DNA of 12,556 nt from Micrococcales bacterium (GTDB taxonomy: Bacteria; Actinomycetota; Actinomycetes; Actinomycetales; Dermatophilaceae). The notes under the pieces were generated by a model, which was given only the letters and a program-made list of their open reading frames with translations, searched no databases and was not told where the DNA came from. Location of the stretch: positions 1 to 12,556 of the forward strand of contig PKWT01000474.1 in NCBI GenBank assembly GCA_003132125.1, in the 5' to 3' direction. The position numbers were made by a program, and so were the translations under genes. Positions 7,409-12,556 of the stretch are shown in pieces; positions within the stretch are counted from its first letter, which is position 1, and every line of letters begins with the position of its first letter.

Positions 7409-8301
7409 ATCGGCCAACCCGTAATACCCCGGACGGCGACGCCTACCTTGACATACAGAAGTTGGCCAAGGCTGATGGTCGATCCACCGATGAGCTGCTG
7501 GCGTTATACGCCCTCGAGGGCTTCCTTGATCGTCTCAGCTCCTCATCGAGGGCAGACGACCTCGTGCTCAAAGGCGGTGTGCTTCTGGCCGCGTACGACA
7601 CCCGGCGCCCCACCCGCGACATCGACCTGCAGGCCACGCATCTGGCAGGCGACGCGGACACCGTCCTGGCTCTGGTCCGTGACATCGCGGCCGTCCACAA
7701 GGACGACGGTCTGGTCTACGACGCGGGCAGCGCCACTGCCGAAGTCATCCGGAACGAGGAGGAGTACTCCGGGGTGCGGGTCAGGCTCATCGCTCACCTG
7801 TCGCGCGCGCACATCCCGTTCCACGTTGACGTCAATGTTGGCGACCCCATCGTGCCCCCGCCAGGACAGGTCGAGGTACCTCGCCTTCTCGGGGGAGCCA
7901 TCACCGTGCGTGGGTACCCGCTTTCCATGGTGTATGCCGAGAAGATCGTCACGGCAGTCCAACGCGGGACGGTCAACACTCGCTGGCGTGACTATGCCGA
8001 CATCGCCCTCCTCAGCGCTGCGCACGATGTCGACGGCGACGAGCTCGCAGCCTCCATCGACGTGGTCTCCACGCACCGCAATGCCACCCTGACGCCGCTG
8101 GACGAGGTTCTCGCCGGCTACGCCGAGATCGCTCAAAACAAGTGGAGTACGTGGGTTCGCAAACAGCGACTCACCGACCGGCTCGATCAAGACTTCGCTA
8201 GCGTCCTGCAGGACGTCTTCACGTTCGCCGGACCTGCCGTCTCTGGCGCAATCAAGGGACTTACGTGGGTTCACTGCGTCGGGCGTTGGATGCCCCGATG
8301 A
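7405..8301 (+). CDS. AbiEii/MenT-type nucleotidyltransferase toxin
   Basis: A 298-residue nucleotidyltransferase-fold toxin of the AbiEii family. The signature motifs are in order: VLKGGVLL (54-61), then PTRDIDL (69-75) with the metal-binding pair D72 and D74, then DVNVGD (142-147), then YAEKIVTAVQRG (177-188) and RWRDYADI (193-200). Characterised relatives include AbiEii of streptococcal phage-resistance systems and M. tuberculosis MenT3, which adds nucleotides to tRNA 3' ends. The same chemistry is plausible here but inferred. The length is close to MenT3. The GTG start at 7405 overlaps the antitoxin stop by four bases; the frame stays open upstream, but that part lies inside the antitoxin gene. 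All motifs are intact, so the toxin is likely functional. The likely role is phage defence or island maintenance. Confidence 0.88.
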   Translation: MNRPTRNTPDGDAYLDIQKLAKADGRSTDELLALYALEGFLDRLSSSSRADDLVLKGGVLLAAYDTRRPTRDIDLQATHLAGDADTVLALVRDIAAVHKDDGLVYDAGSATAEVIRNEEEYSGVRVRLIAHLSRAHIPFHVDVNVGDPIVPPPGQVEVPRLLGGAITVRGYPLSMVYAEKIVTAVQRGTVNTRWRDYADIALLSAAHDVDGDELAASIDVVSTHRNATLTPLDEVLAGYAEIAQNKWSTWVRKQRLTDRLDQDFASVLQDVFTFAGPAVSGAIKGLTWVHCVGRWMPR

Positions 8302-8805
8302 CGACGCCCAATTGGGGGCAGCCACACCCACATATCAAGCATGAGCGGATGTTCGTCGAAGCCGACCCTGAGCGGAAAACTCACGTCACACGCGGCGAAG
8401 TGACGCACCTGGGGTGATGCGAATCTGGGCGCATGGTCGTCGCGAAACATGTTGCTCGTGTGACCCGACCCCTGCTTCGGCGCAGCCCGTGATGTCCCCG
8501 CTGTCGCCTCTTGGACCCTGCTGCCAGGTGCCGTGGCCGTCACTGGTGAACACGAAGTCCTCCGACCCGGTCATGACGTTGAACGGCCGTGGGAAGTGCA
8601 GAGTGCTGCTGCGCGGGAGCGTTCCTAGACAGCTTCCGTCCGGCTGACACATTCTGTCGATGTCGCCGAAGTAGCCGCTCGTCGGGTATGCCGGTACAAA
8701 GTCGCCCATCACTCGCAGGTATCGGACTCCGTGGAAGTCGCCGGTTCAGAACCCTGGCCACCCCCCTGAATACGCGTCTTCCCGCTGAGCTTCCCGGCGT
8801 CGGGG
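8302..8805. other. Gene-poor stretch between convergent operons
   Basis: This region lies between the plus-strand AbiE genes and the minus-strand MerR operon. Just after the toxin stop, CCCAATTGGG is a 10-bp palindrome (within 8306-8320) that lacks a T-run. The only coding signal I can see is the minus-strand fragment described separately. No RNA gene or mobile-element end was recognised. Confidence 0.45.
8386..8712 (-). pseudogene. Possible decayed gene fragment, unidentified
   Basis: A minus-strand frame whose first 65 or so codons show actinobacterial third-position GC bias and protein-like content, including SGYFGDIDRMCQPDGSCLGT and a closing TSDGHGTW with two cysteines. The coding-like sequence continues about 12 codons 5' of the first possible start (GDFHGVRYLRV) and then meets an in-frame TGA. 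That suggests the 5' part has been lost or interrupted. The last 35 codons look less protein-like. No ribosome binding site was found. The pattern could be the tail of a secreted protein, but I do not recognise the family. It may simply be a chance open frame. Confidence 0.3.
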
Positions 8806-9093
8806 CTATCTCTTTGGGCTGCCGTCGGTTAACCCGCCAGTGAGGTCAGGAAGGGCCTGTGAAGCTGAGTCGACCGCTGCCGCAGCGGTCTCGCCCACGC
8901 CGACGACACCGCCAGTGACTGTCTCGGCAGCGGTGGCCGCGCCATCAATGGCGCCGCTGGTTGACTCGGTGACTGTCTGCACGGCGGTCGCGGCCGAGTC
9001 ACCGATGGAGCCCAGATCGGCGGGAAGCCTGGGGATCTCGATTCCCGTGGCCTCTTTCACACCCATCAGGGCGTTCTTGATTGCTTCCCACAT
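8806..9093 (-). CDS. Small Ala/Thr-rich protein, unknown
   Basis: A 95-residue protein supported mainly by its start signal: GAAGGAGG lies 5 bases before the ATG. The first 30 residues (beginning MWEAIKNALMGVKEATGIEI) could form an amphipathic helix. The rest is a low-complexity Ala/Thr/Val/Gly sequence with repeated A-x(2-3)-V-x(2)-T spacing that ends in a charged tail. There is no cysteine, no signal peptide and no clear transmembrane segment. It is probably the last gene of the MerR operon, although a 107-base gap precedes it and could hold its own promoter. I do not recognise the family. Amphipathic packing against a membrane or partner is possible but unproven. Confidence 0.7.
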   Translation of the reverse strand: MWEAIKNALMGVKEATGIEIPRLPADLGSIGDSAATAVQTVTESTSGAIDGAATAAETVTGGVVGVGETAAAAVDSASQALPDLTGGLTDGSPKR

Positions 9094-9200
9094 GGAAGCC
9101 TCCTTCAGATTGCATTGCGAATCCCGATACAGCGGTATCGAGGATGACGAGCAGAGTGGTAGTCAGAGGCCTTTGAGCAGCCATGCGAGGGGCGCTGCGT

Positions 9201-9347
9201 TCACGGCTTCTTGGTCACCCGGGCCTTGAGCTGTTCAAGGCGTCGGCGGTTCGCCGGGTTGGCGGCCTGCTCCTTCGCTTTGGCGATCGCGTTGCCTGCT
9301 TGCGGGCTCTTGGCGAGCTCGGTCAGCTTCCTCATCAGATTCGGCAC
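9201..9347 (-). CDS. Very small basic protein, unknown
   Basis: A 48-codon gene, easily missed because of its size. The GTG start is preceded by AGGAGA with 5 bases of spacing, and the codons strongly favour G/C at third positions. The product is highly basic and almost wholly helical in character: it begins MPNLMRKLTELAKSPQAG, continues through AIAKAKEQAANPANRRRLE and ends in a Lys-rich tail. It lies 36 bases after the MerR stop on the same strand, so it is probably co-transcribed. The arrangement suggests a MerR-controlled product, but its function is unknown; nucleic-acid binding is only a guess from charge. Confidence 0.65.
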   Translation of the reverse strand: MPNLMRKLTELAKSPQAGNAIAKAKEQAANPANRRRLEQLKARVTKKP

Positions 9348-9383
9348 TGGTTCTCCTATGGTTCTTGAGTCGATGGCGGATGG

Positions 9384-9860
9384 CTAAAGAGGAGGGAGGA
9401 GATGGGCCCCAGGGAGGATCTCCTCACTGACGATGAGCGCGGTGGCCATGAGTACCTGTGCTCGCGCAACAAGGTTCGTCAGGACGCCGCGGGTCCCGTG
9501 GTCGGCGAGCTCCGGCAAGTCACGCAAGGCCCGCACCTGGGCGTCCAACGAGGTGAGGTACCCCTTGAGAGCGACCGGATCGGCCGGGCAAGAACCCTCG
9601 GCACTGTCCGGGCAGTCCCTGTGGTCTTCCGGAGCCGAAGCGGTCAGCAGGTGGGTGATTTCGTCCAGCCGAATACCCTGTGCCTCCAACTGGCGGATCG
9701 CCGCGATGCGTTTGACGTCCGTGGGCTGGTACAGGCGGAAGTTGCCGCCACTTCGGCGAACGGGAGTGAGCAGTCCCAGACCTGTGTAGAAGTCCACGGT
9801 TCGCCTGCTGACACCGGCGCGGGAGGCTATCTCACCGATGCGAAGGGGGTCTTCGGTCAT
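9384..9860 (-). CDS. MerR-family transcriptional regulator with C-x7-C pair
   Basis: A 158-residue MerR-type activator/repressor. The winged HTH occupies residues about 6-75: RIGEIASRAGVSRRTVDFY, then the wing GGNFRLYQPTDVKR, then IRQLEAQGIRLDEI. A coiled-coil dimerisation helix follows at about 95-125. Between them, C83 and C91 sit in DCPDSAEGSCP, a C-x7-C spacing also seen in the metal loop of CueR. Here the pair lies before the dimer helix, near the place of Cys82 in MerR, so copper specificity cannot be assumed. The ATG at 9860 is chosen by fit to the domain; the adjacent GTG at 9863 is nearer AGGAAGG (9875-9881) and may be the true start. Two small genes follow on the same strand and are likely regulated with it. 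Confidence 0.88.
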   Translation of the reverse strand: MTEDPLRIGEIASRAGVSRRTVDFYTGLGLLTPVRRSGGNFRLYQPTDVKRIAAIRQLEAQGIRLDEITHLLTASAPEDHRDCPDSAEGSCPADPVALKGYLTSLDAQVRALRDLPELADHGTRGVLTNLVARAQVLMATALIVSEEILPGAHLLPPL

Positions 9861-9907
9861 CACGGACGCACCCACCTTCCTGACACAGGTCGCTACCACT
9901 TGGGACA

Positions 9908-9935
9908 ACTATACAGTGACACGTGATGGTGTCGA
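9908..9935 (-). promoter_or_regulatory. Candidate promoter/operator of the MerR operon
   Basis: Read on the minus strand, TCGACA (9935-9930) and TATAGT (9913-9908) form a promoter-like pair with a 16-base spacer. An inverted repeat, GACAC-N6-GTGTC, spans 9918-9933 and fills the space between the two boxes. MerR regulators bind dyads in this position, usually with longer 19-20 base spacers, so the spacing here is atypical. The predicted transcript start lies about 40 bases before the MerR start codon. Confidence 0.45.
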
Positions 9936-10094
9936 ATCAGGCTCGGTGCCACGAAACGGCTCGCACGATCGATCTCGGTCCACAATCCCGACAGCGGAAC
10001 GGTTAGCGGTGAAGCCGAGAGCACAGGCGTCTGATCACCCACGCCAGCCGCAAGCCAGTGAGGATGAGTGCGGCACCACCCGGTGGGTCTGACT

Positions 10095-10275
10095 CTCCGT
10101 AAGCCTGACGCGATTCTGCTGTCTTTCGATCGATCTGTCGGCCTGTTGGGTGGTGCCGTATGCACGCGAACGGCCGGGTGGCGTGACCTCATAGGAGCCT
10201 GCGCAAAGAGGCGCCCATCACTGGCTTGTCCGTCCTGCCCGACCGCCGCGTGCCGACCTATCCCGGACAAACGGA
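10095..10275 (+). ncRNA. Candidate bridge RNA of the second IS110 element
   Basis: This is the non-coding leader between the presumed left end and the transposase ATG, where the IS110 subgroup encodes its bridge RNA. CATAGGAGC at 10190-10198 repeats exactly at 11728-11736 at the presumed right end. A same-strand match of this kind is what a left donor guide would give, because it pairs with the opposite DNA strand. Exact RNA ends and the loop structures were not determined. Confidence 0.45.
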
Positions 10276-10287
10276 AGAAGGACGGCA

Positions 10288-11379
10288 ATGACCAGCATGA
10301 CCACTAACAGCACGGTTGTCATCGGCGGTGTCGACACCCACGGCCAAACCCACCACGGCGCGGCGCTCGACTCCCTGGGTCGCCAGCTCGGCGATCGAGA
10401 GTTTCCCACGACCCCAGCCGGCTACCGAGCCTTGTTGAGCTGGCTGCAAACCTATGGCCATCTTGAGCGGGTCGGCGTGGAGGGGACCGGGACCTACGGA
10501 GCGGGCCTGACTCGGCAGCTTCGCGCCGCAGGGGTCACCGTGGTCGAGGTTGACCGCCCCGACCGTAAGGCTCGCCGAGCCCAAGGAAAGTCCGACCCGC
10601 TGGACGCCTATTCGGCAGCGCGCGCCGCGTTGGCAGGGAAAGCCACCGGCGTCCCGAAGACCCAAGACGGCCGTGTCGAGGCAATCCGCCTGCTGCGTGT
10701 AGCACGCAGCAGTGCCGTCAAAGCCCGCAGCCAGGCCACCAACCAGCTCAAGGCGCTGCTTGTCACCGCCCCTGCCGAGCTGCGCGAGCAGCTGCGGACA
10801 CTGAGCAACACCAAGCTGATCGCGACCTGCGCCCGGCTGCGACCAACCGGCGACATCGCCGATCCCGAGCATGCCACCAAGACCGCGCTGCGCCGCCTGG
10901 CCCGACGCCACCAGTACCTGTCCGAGGAGATCAGTGCCGCCGATACCGAGCTGCGCACATTGGTGACCGCGGCGGCTCCGCGACTGATCGCGCTGCCCGG
11001 GGTCGGCACTGAAGTCGCCGGACAGATACTCATCACTGCCGGTGACAACCCCGACCGGCTGCGCTCCGAAGCCGCGTTCGCGCATCTGTGCGGGGTTGCT
11101 CCGATCCCAGCCAGCAGCGGGCGGACCCACCGCCACCGGCTCAACCGCGGGGGCGATCGCGGTGCGAACAACGCCCTCTACATCGTCGTACTTGGCCGGC
11201 TACGTTACGACTCCCGAACCCGGGCCTACGCCGCCCGGCGCACCACCGAAGGGCTGTCCAAGCCCGAGATCATCAGATGCCTCAAGCGCTACGTCGCCCG
11301 CGAGATCTTCACCATCCTCACCGCCCGCGCAGCCGGCGATCAATCCCGCCAGGCCCACGCGATGTCAACGGCGGCTTGA
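10288..11379 (+). CDS. IS110-family DEDD transposase (second, distinct)
   Basis: A 363-residue transposase. The RuvC-like domain shows D16 (in GGVDTHGQ), E65 (in GVEGTGTY), D103 and D106 (in KSDPLDAY). The Transposase_20 domain starts near residue 232 with LIALPGVGTEVAGQ and contains the probable serine nucleophile S276 or S277 in PIPASSGRTHRHR. AAGGA lies 5 bases before the ATG. The gene is intact and of typical length. It differs throughout from the transposase at the left of the window, so the two are separate elements and not copies. Its stop codon overlaps the TTG that probably starts the passenger gene. Confidence 0.94.
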   Translation: MTSMTTNSTVVIGGVDTHGQTHHGAALDSLGRQLGDREFPTTPAGYRALLSWLQTYGHLERVGVEGTGTYGAGLTRQLRAAGVTVVEVDRPDRKARRAQGKSDPLDAYSAARAALAGKATGVPKTQDGRVEAIRLLRVARSSAVKARSQATNQLKALLVTAPAELREQLRTLSNTKLIATCARLRPTGDIADPEHATKTALRRLARRHQYLSEEISAADTELRTLVTAAAPRLIALPGVGTEVAGQILITAGDNPDRLRSEAAFAHLCGVAPIPASSGRTHRHRLNRGGDRGANNALYIVVLGRLRYDSRTRAYAARRTTEGLSKPEIIRCLKRYVAREIFTILTARAAGDQSRQAHAMSTAA

Positions 11380-11723
11380 CAACGACCACCGGCGCAGCGC
11401 GCTGCATCTACGCCTTACGACCCGCCGACCGACCGGGCTGCCAGCTCACCGCGAACGTCACCTACGGCGGGATCGCCCTGTGCTTAGCGTGCGACGCACA
11501 GCGCAGCACCCTCGGCAAAGGCCAGGCGGGCCGCCGCCTACCGGGCACCGAACCCGACCCCATCGCCCTGCTCGCCGACGCCCGCCTCCACCTGATCGAC
11601 GCCCACGAACAGTTGCAGGCCGCCGTGATCCGCGCCCGGCAACACCACACCACCTGGGCCGCCATAGCCCGCGTGCTGGGCACCACCAGACAAGCCGCTC
11701 AACAACGCTTCACCCGGCCTTGA
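11376..11723 (+). CDS. IS110 passenger gene: Cys-rich HTH protein
   Basis: A 115-residue protein with a probable TTG start overlapping the transposase stop (TTGA). No ATG or GTG start is available until well inside the conserved part. The N-terminal half has C10, C22, C36 and C39, compatible with a single zinc site. The C-terminal half has a helix-turn-helix, TWAAIARVLGTTRQAAQQRF (93-112), close to HTH motifs seen in actinobacterial DNA-binding proteins. It lies between the transposase and the presumed right end, so it belongs to the element. From memory, similar small proteins accompany other actinobacterial IS110 elements, but I could not verify this. Possible roles are regulation of transposition or help in choosing targets. 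Confidence 0.68.
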   Translation: MTTTTGAARCIYALRPADRPGCQLTANVTYGGIALCLACDAQRSTLGKGQAGRRLPGTEPDPIALLADARLHLIDAHEQLQAAVIRARQHHTTWAAIARVLGTTRQAAQQRFTRP

Positions 11724-11740
11724 CATCCATAGGAGCATCG

Positions 11741-11974
11741 ATCGGACTGCGGGACGTACTCAGGGGTTCAGGTGCGGTGAGATGGCATCTCCCGGGGGAT
11801 GCCAGTGCCGAGGATGGGCGCCTCGGCGGGTCGATCCCTTCGCCAAGTAGGGATCTTCACCGTCCGCCAGGGCTGTCGGGAATCGCCTACGCGGTCGGCT
11901 TCGCTGCTGCGCCTTCGCAGCCCTCTTCCTTGTCATGGCTGCTCTGATTCCTGGGGTTGTCGTCGACCTCCGCG
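11741..11974. other. Gap between IS110 element and CorA remnant, with large palindrome
   Basis: No convincing gene is present. A 58-codon minus-strand frame (11760-11936) has an ATG but no good ribosome binding site and mixed codon use. A 22-base near-perfect palindrome at 11783-11804 has arms TGGCATC and GATGCCA around a CCCGGG centre, with one T/G mismatch. It lacks a T-run. Confidence 0.4.
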
Positions 11975-12421
11975 TCAGAGCCAGTCTTTCCGTTTGAACA
12001 GCCAGTAGAGGAACCCTGAGAACACGATGATGATCAGGGTCGAGGCGTAGAAGCCGGACGGACGGCTGAAACCGGGGTAGGGGACGTTCTGACCGTAGAA
12101 GCCAGTAATCGCCGTGGGCACGGCGATGATGGCGGCCCAACTGGTCACCTTCTTGGTGATGACATTGAGCCGGTTGCCCTGGATGGTCAGGTTGGTCTCC
12201 AGCACGCTCGTCACCAGGTCTCGCAAGCTTTCGGTCCATTCTGTGGCGCGCAGGACGTGGTCGTACACGTCCTGGAAATAGGGGCCCATACCCTCGTCGA
12301 CCAGCTGCAGATCGCGGCGCATCAGGGTGTTGAGGACCTCGCGCATGGGCAGCACGAACCGGCGCAGCAAGACCAGGCTCTTGCGCAGCTCGAAGGATCG
12401 ACGTTGGGGCTTGATGGTCAC
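11975..12421 (-). pseudogene. CorA-family metal transporter, C-terminal remnant
   Basis: The frame encodes the last 148 residues of a CorA-type divalent-cation channel of the inner membrane. Visible parts are the long pore helix (about 10-90), TM1 (about 93-110), the signature loop as YGQN (109-112) in GFYGQNVPYPGF, TM2 (about 125-142) and the basic C-terminal KRKDW. The classical loop is GMN; Q in place of M occurs in divergent relatives. Complete CorA proteins have some 300 or more residues. The large N-terminal cytosolic domain is absent: upstream of about residue 5 the frame stays open but is unlike CorA. A break near 12405-12421 is inferred. A GTG at 12421 could start translation, but a pore fragment without its gating domain is unlikely to work normally. 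Confidence 0.75.
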
Positions 12422-12556
12422 CAGCCTCGAGGCGGTCGCGTGGGTGTTGGCCGTCGTCGCAGGGGCATCGCTGCTGCTGTCGACGCGGACTCCACAGCTG
12501 GGCTCGCGCTTCCGATGGGTGTTTCCCGCTGCACTGACGCTCGCGTCGGTGGCGGT
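12414..12556 (+). CDS. 5' part of a membrane protein, runs off the window
   Basis: From the ATG at 12414 a frame stays open to the window edge (47 codons) with strong third-position G/C. It encodes a hydrophobic segment, EAVAWVLAVVAGASLLL, followed after a short basic/polar linker by a second hydrophobic stretch, WVFPAALTLASVA. This looks like the first two helices of a membrane protein and could not be assigned to a family. The start lies inside the last codons before the CorA break, and the ribosome binding site is weak. It could be a true start or the 5'-truncated remainder of a gene cut at the same junction. Confidence 0.4.
   Translation, partial: MVTSLEAVAWVLAVVAGASLLLSTRTPQLGSRFRWVFPAALTLASVA

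Larger units (their letters stand above)
10090..11740 (+). mobile_element. Second IS110-family element with passenger gene (approximate ends)
   Basis: The element contains a transposase, a downstream passenger gene and a roughly 200-base non-coding leader. The right end is placed just after the passenger stop, where TTGACATCCATAGGAGCATC begins at 11720. I recall similar ATAGGAGC sequences at the 3' ends of actinobacterial IS110 elements, but this could not be checked. The left end is estimated from the usual leader length. No terminal inverted repeats are expected in this family. Confidence 0.6.

Noticed and set aside
10258..11136. Minus-strand frame opposite the second transposase
   Set aside because: Antisense shadow of a well-supported transposase.
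11760..11936. A 58-codon minus-strand frame downstream of the CorA remnant
   Set aside because: No ribosome binding site, Arg/Pro-rich composition, and it overlaps the large palindrome.

Overview
The window is about 12.5 kb of high-GC DNA with strong G/C preference at third codon positions. Its gene families (actinobacterial IS110 elements, a MenAT/AbiE-type toxin pair, a CorA with a YGQN motif) point to an actinomycete, possibly Mycobacterium or a relative. The species cannot be fixed from the sequence. No rRNA, tRNA, CRISPR array or core housekeeping operon was seen. It reads as an accessory region built by repeated insertions.

Layout, left to right. (1) About 230-1790, minus strand: an IS110-family element with an intact DEDD transposase and a long structured leader where a bridge RNA would lie. 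(2) 1936-4843, plus strand: three overlapping genes, namely a fully catalytic tyrosine recombinase, a small Xre/Cro-type HTH protein, and a large protein with three probable zinc ribbons fused to a recombinase-like fold that has lost its catalytic residues. This is the best candidate for an under-described system. (3) 4844-5399: no supported gene. (4) 5400-6650: a two-domain protein joining a pRiA4b ORF-3 domain to a UPF0158 domain. (5) 6758-8301: an AbiEi/AbiEii (MenA/MenT-like) toxin-antitoxin operon with its promoter and a palindromic candidate operator. (6) 8302-8805: mostly gene-poor, with one possible decayed fragment on the minus strand. (7) 8806-9860, minus strand: a probable operon of a MerR-family regulator with a C-x7-C pair, followed by genes of 48 and 95 codons that both have good ribosome binding sites. 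(8) About 10090-11740, plus strand: a second, distinct IS110 element with an extra HTH/zinc-finger passenger gene and a leader sharing 9 nt with the element's right end. (9) 11975-12421, minus strand: the C-terminal piece of a CorA metal transporter, truncated where a divergent membrane-protein reading frame begins and runs off the window.

How the parts relate: recombinase module, toxin-antitoxin pair and two IS elements are typical of a mobile or defence-type island. The trio overlaps by a few bases at each junction and is probably co-translated. The AbiE genes also overlap, and the promoter dyad suggests autoregulation. The truncated CorA and the possible fragment at 8386-8712 are consistent with rearranged insertion sites. 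Functions beyond family level are inferences from motifs read by eye; no database comparison was possible.
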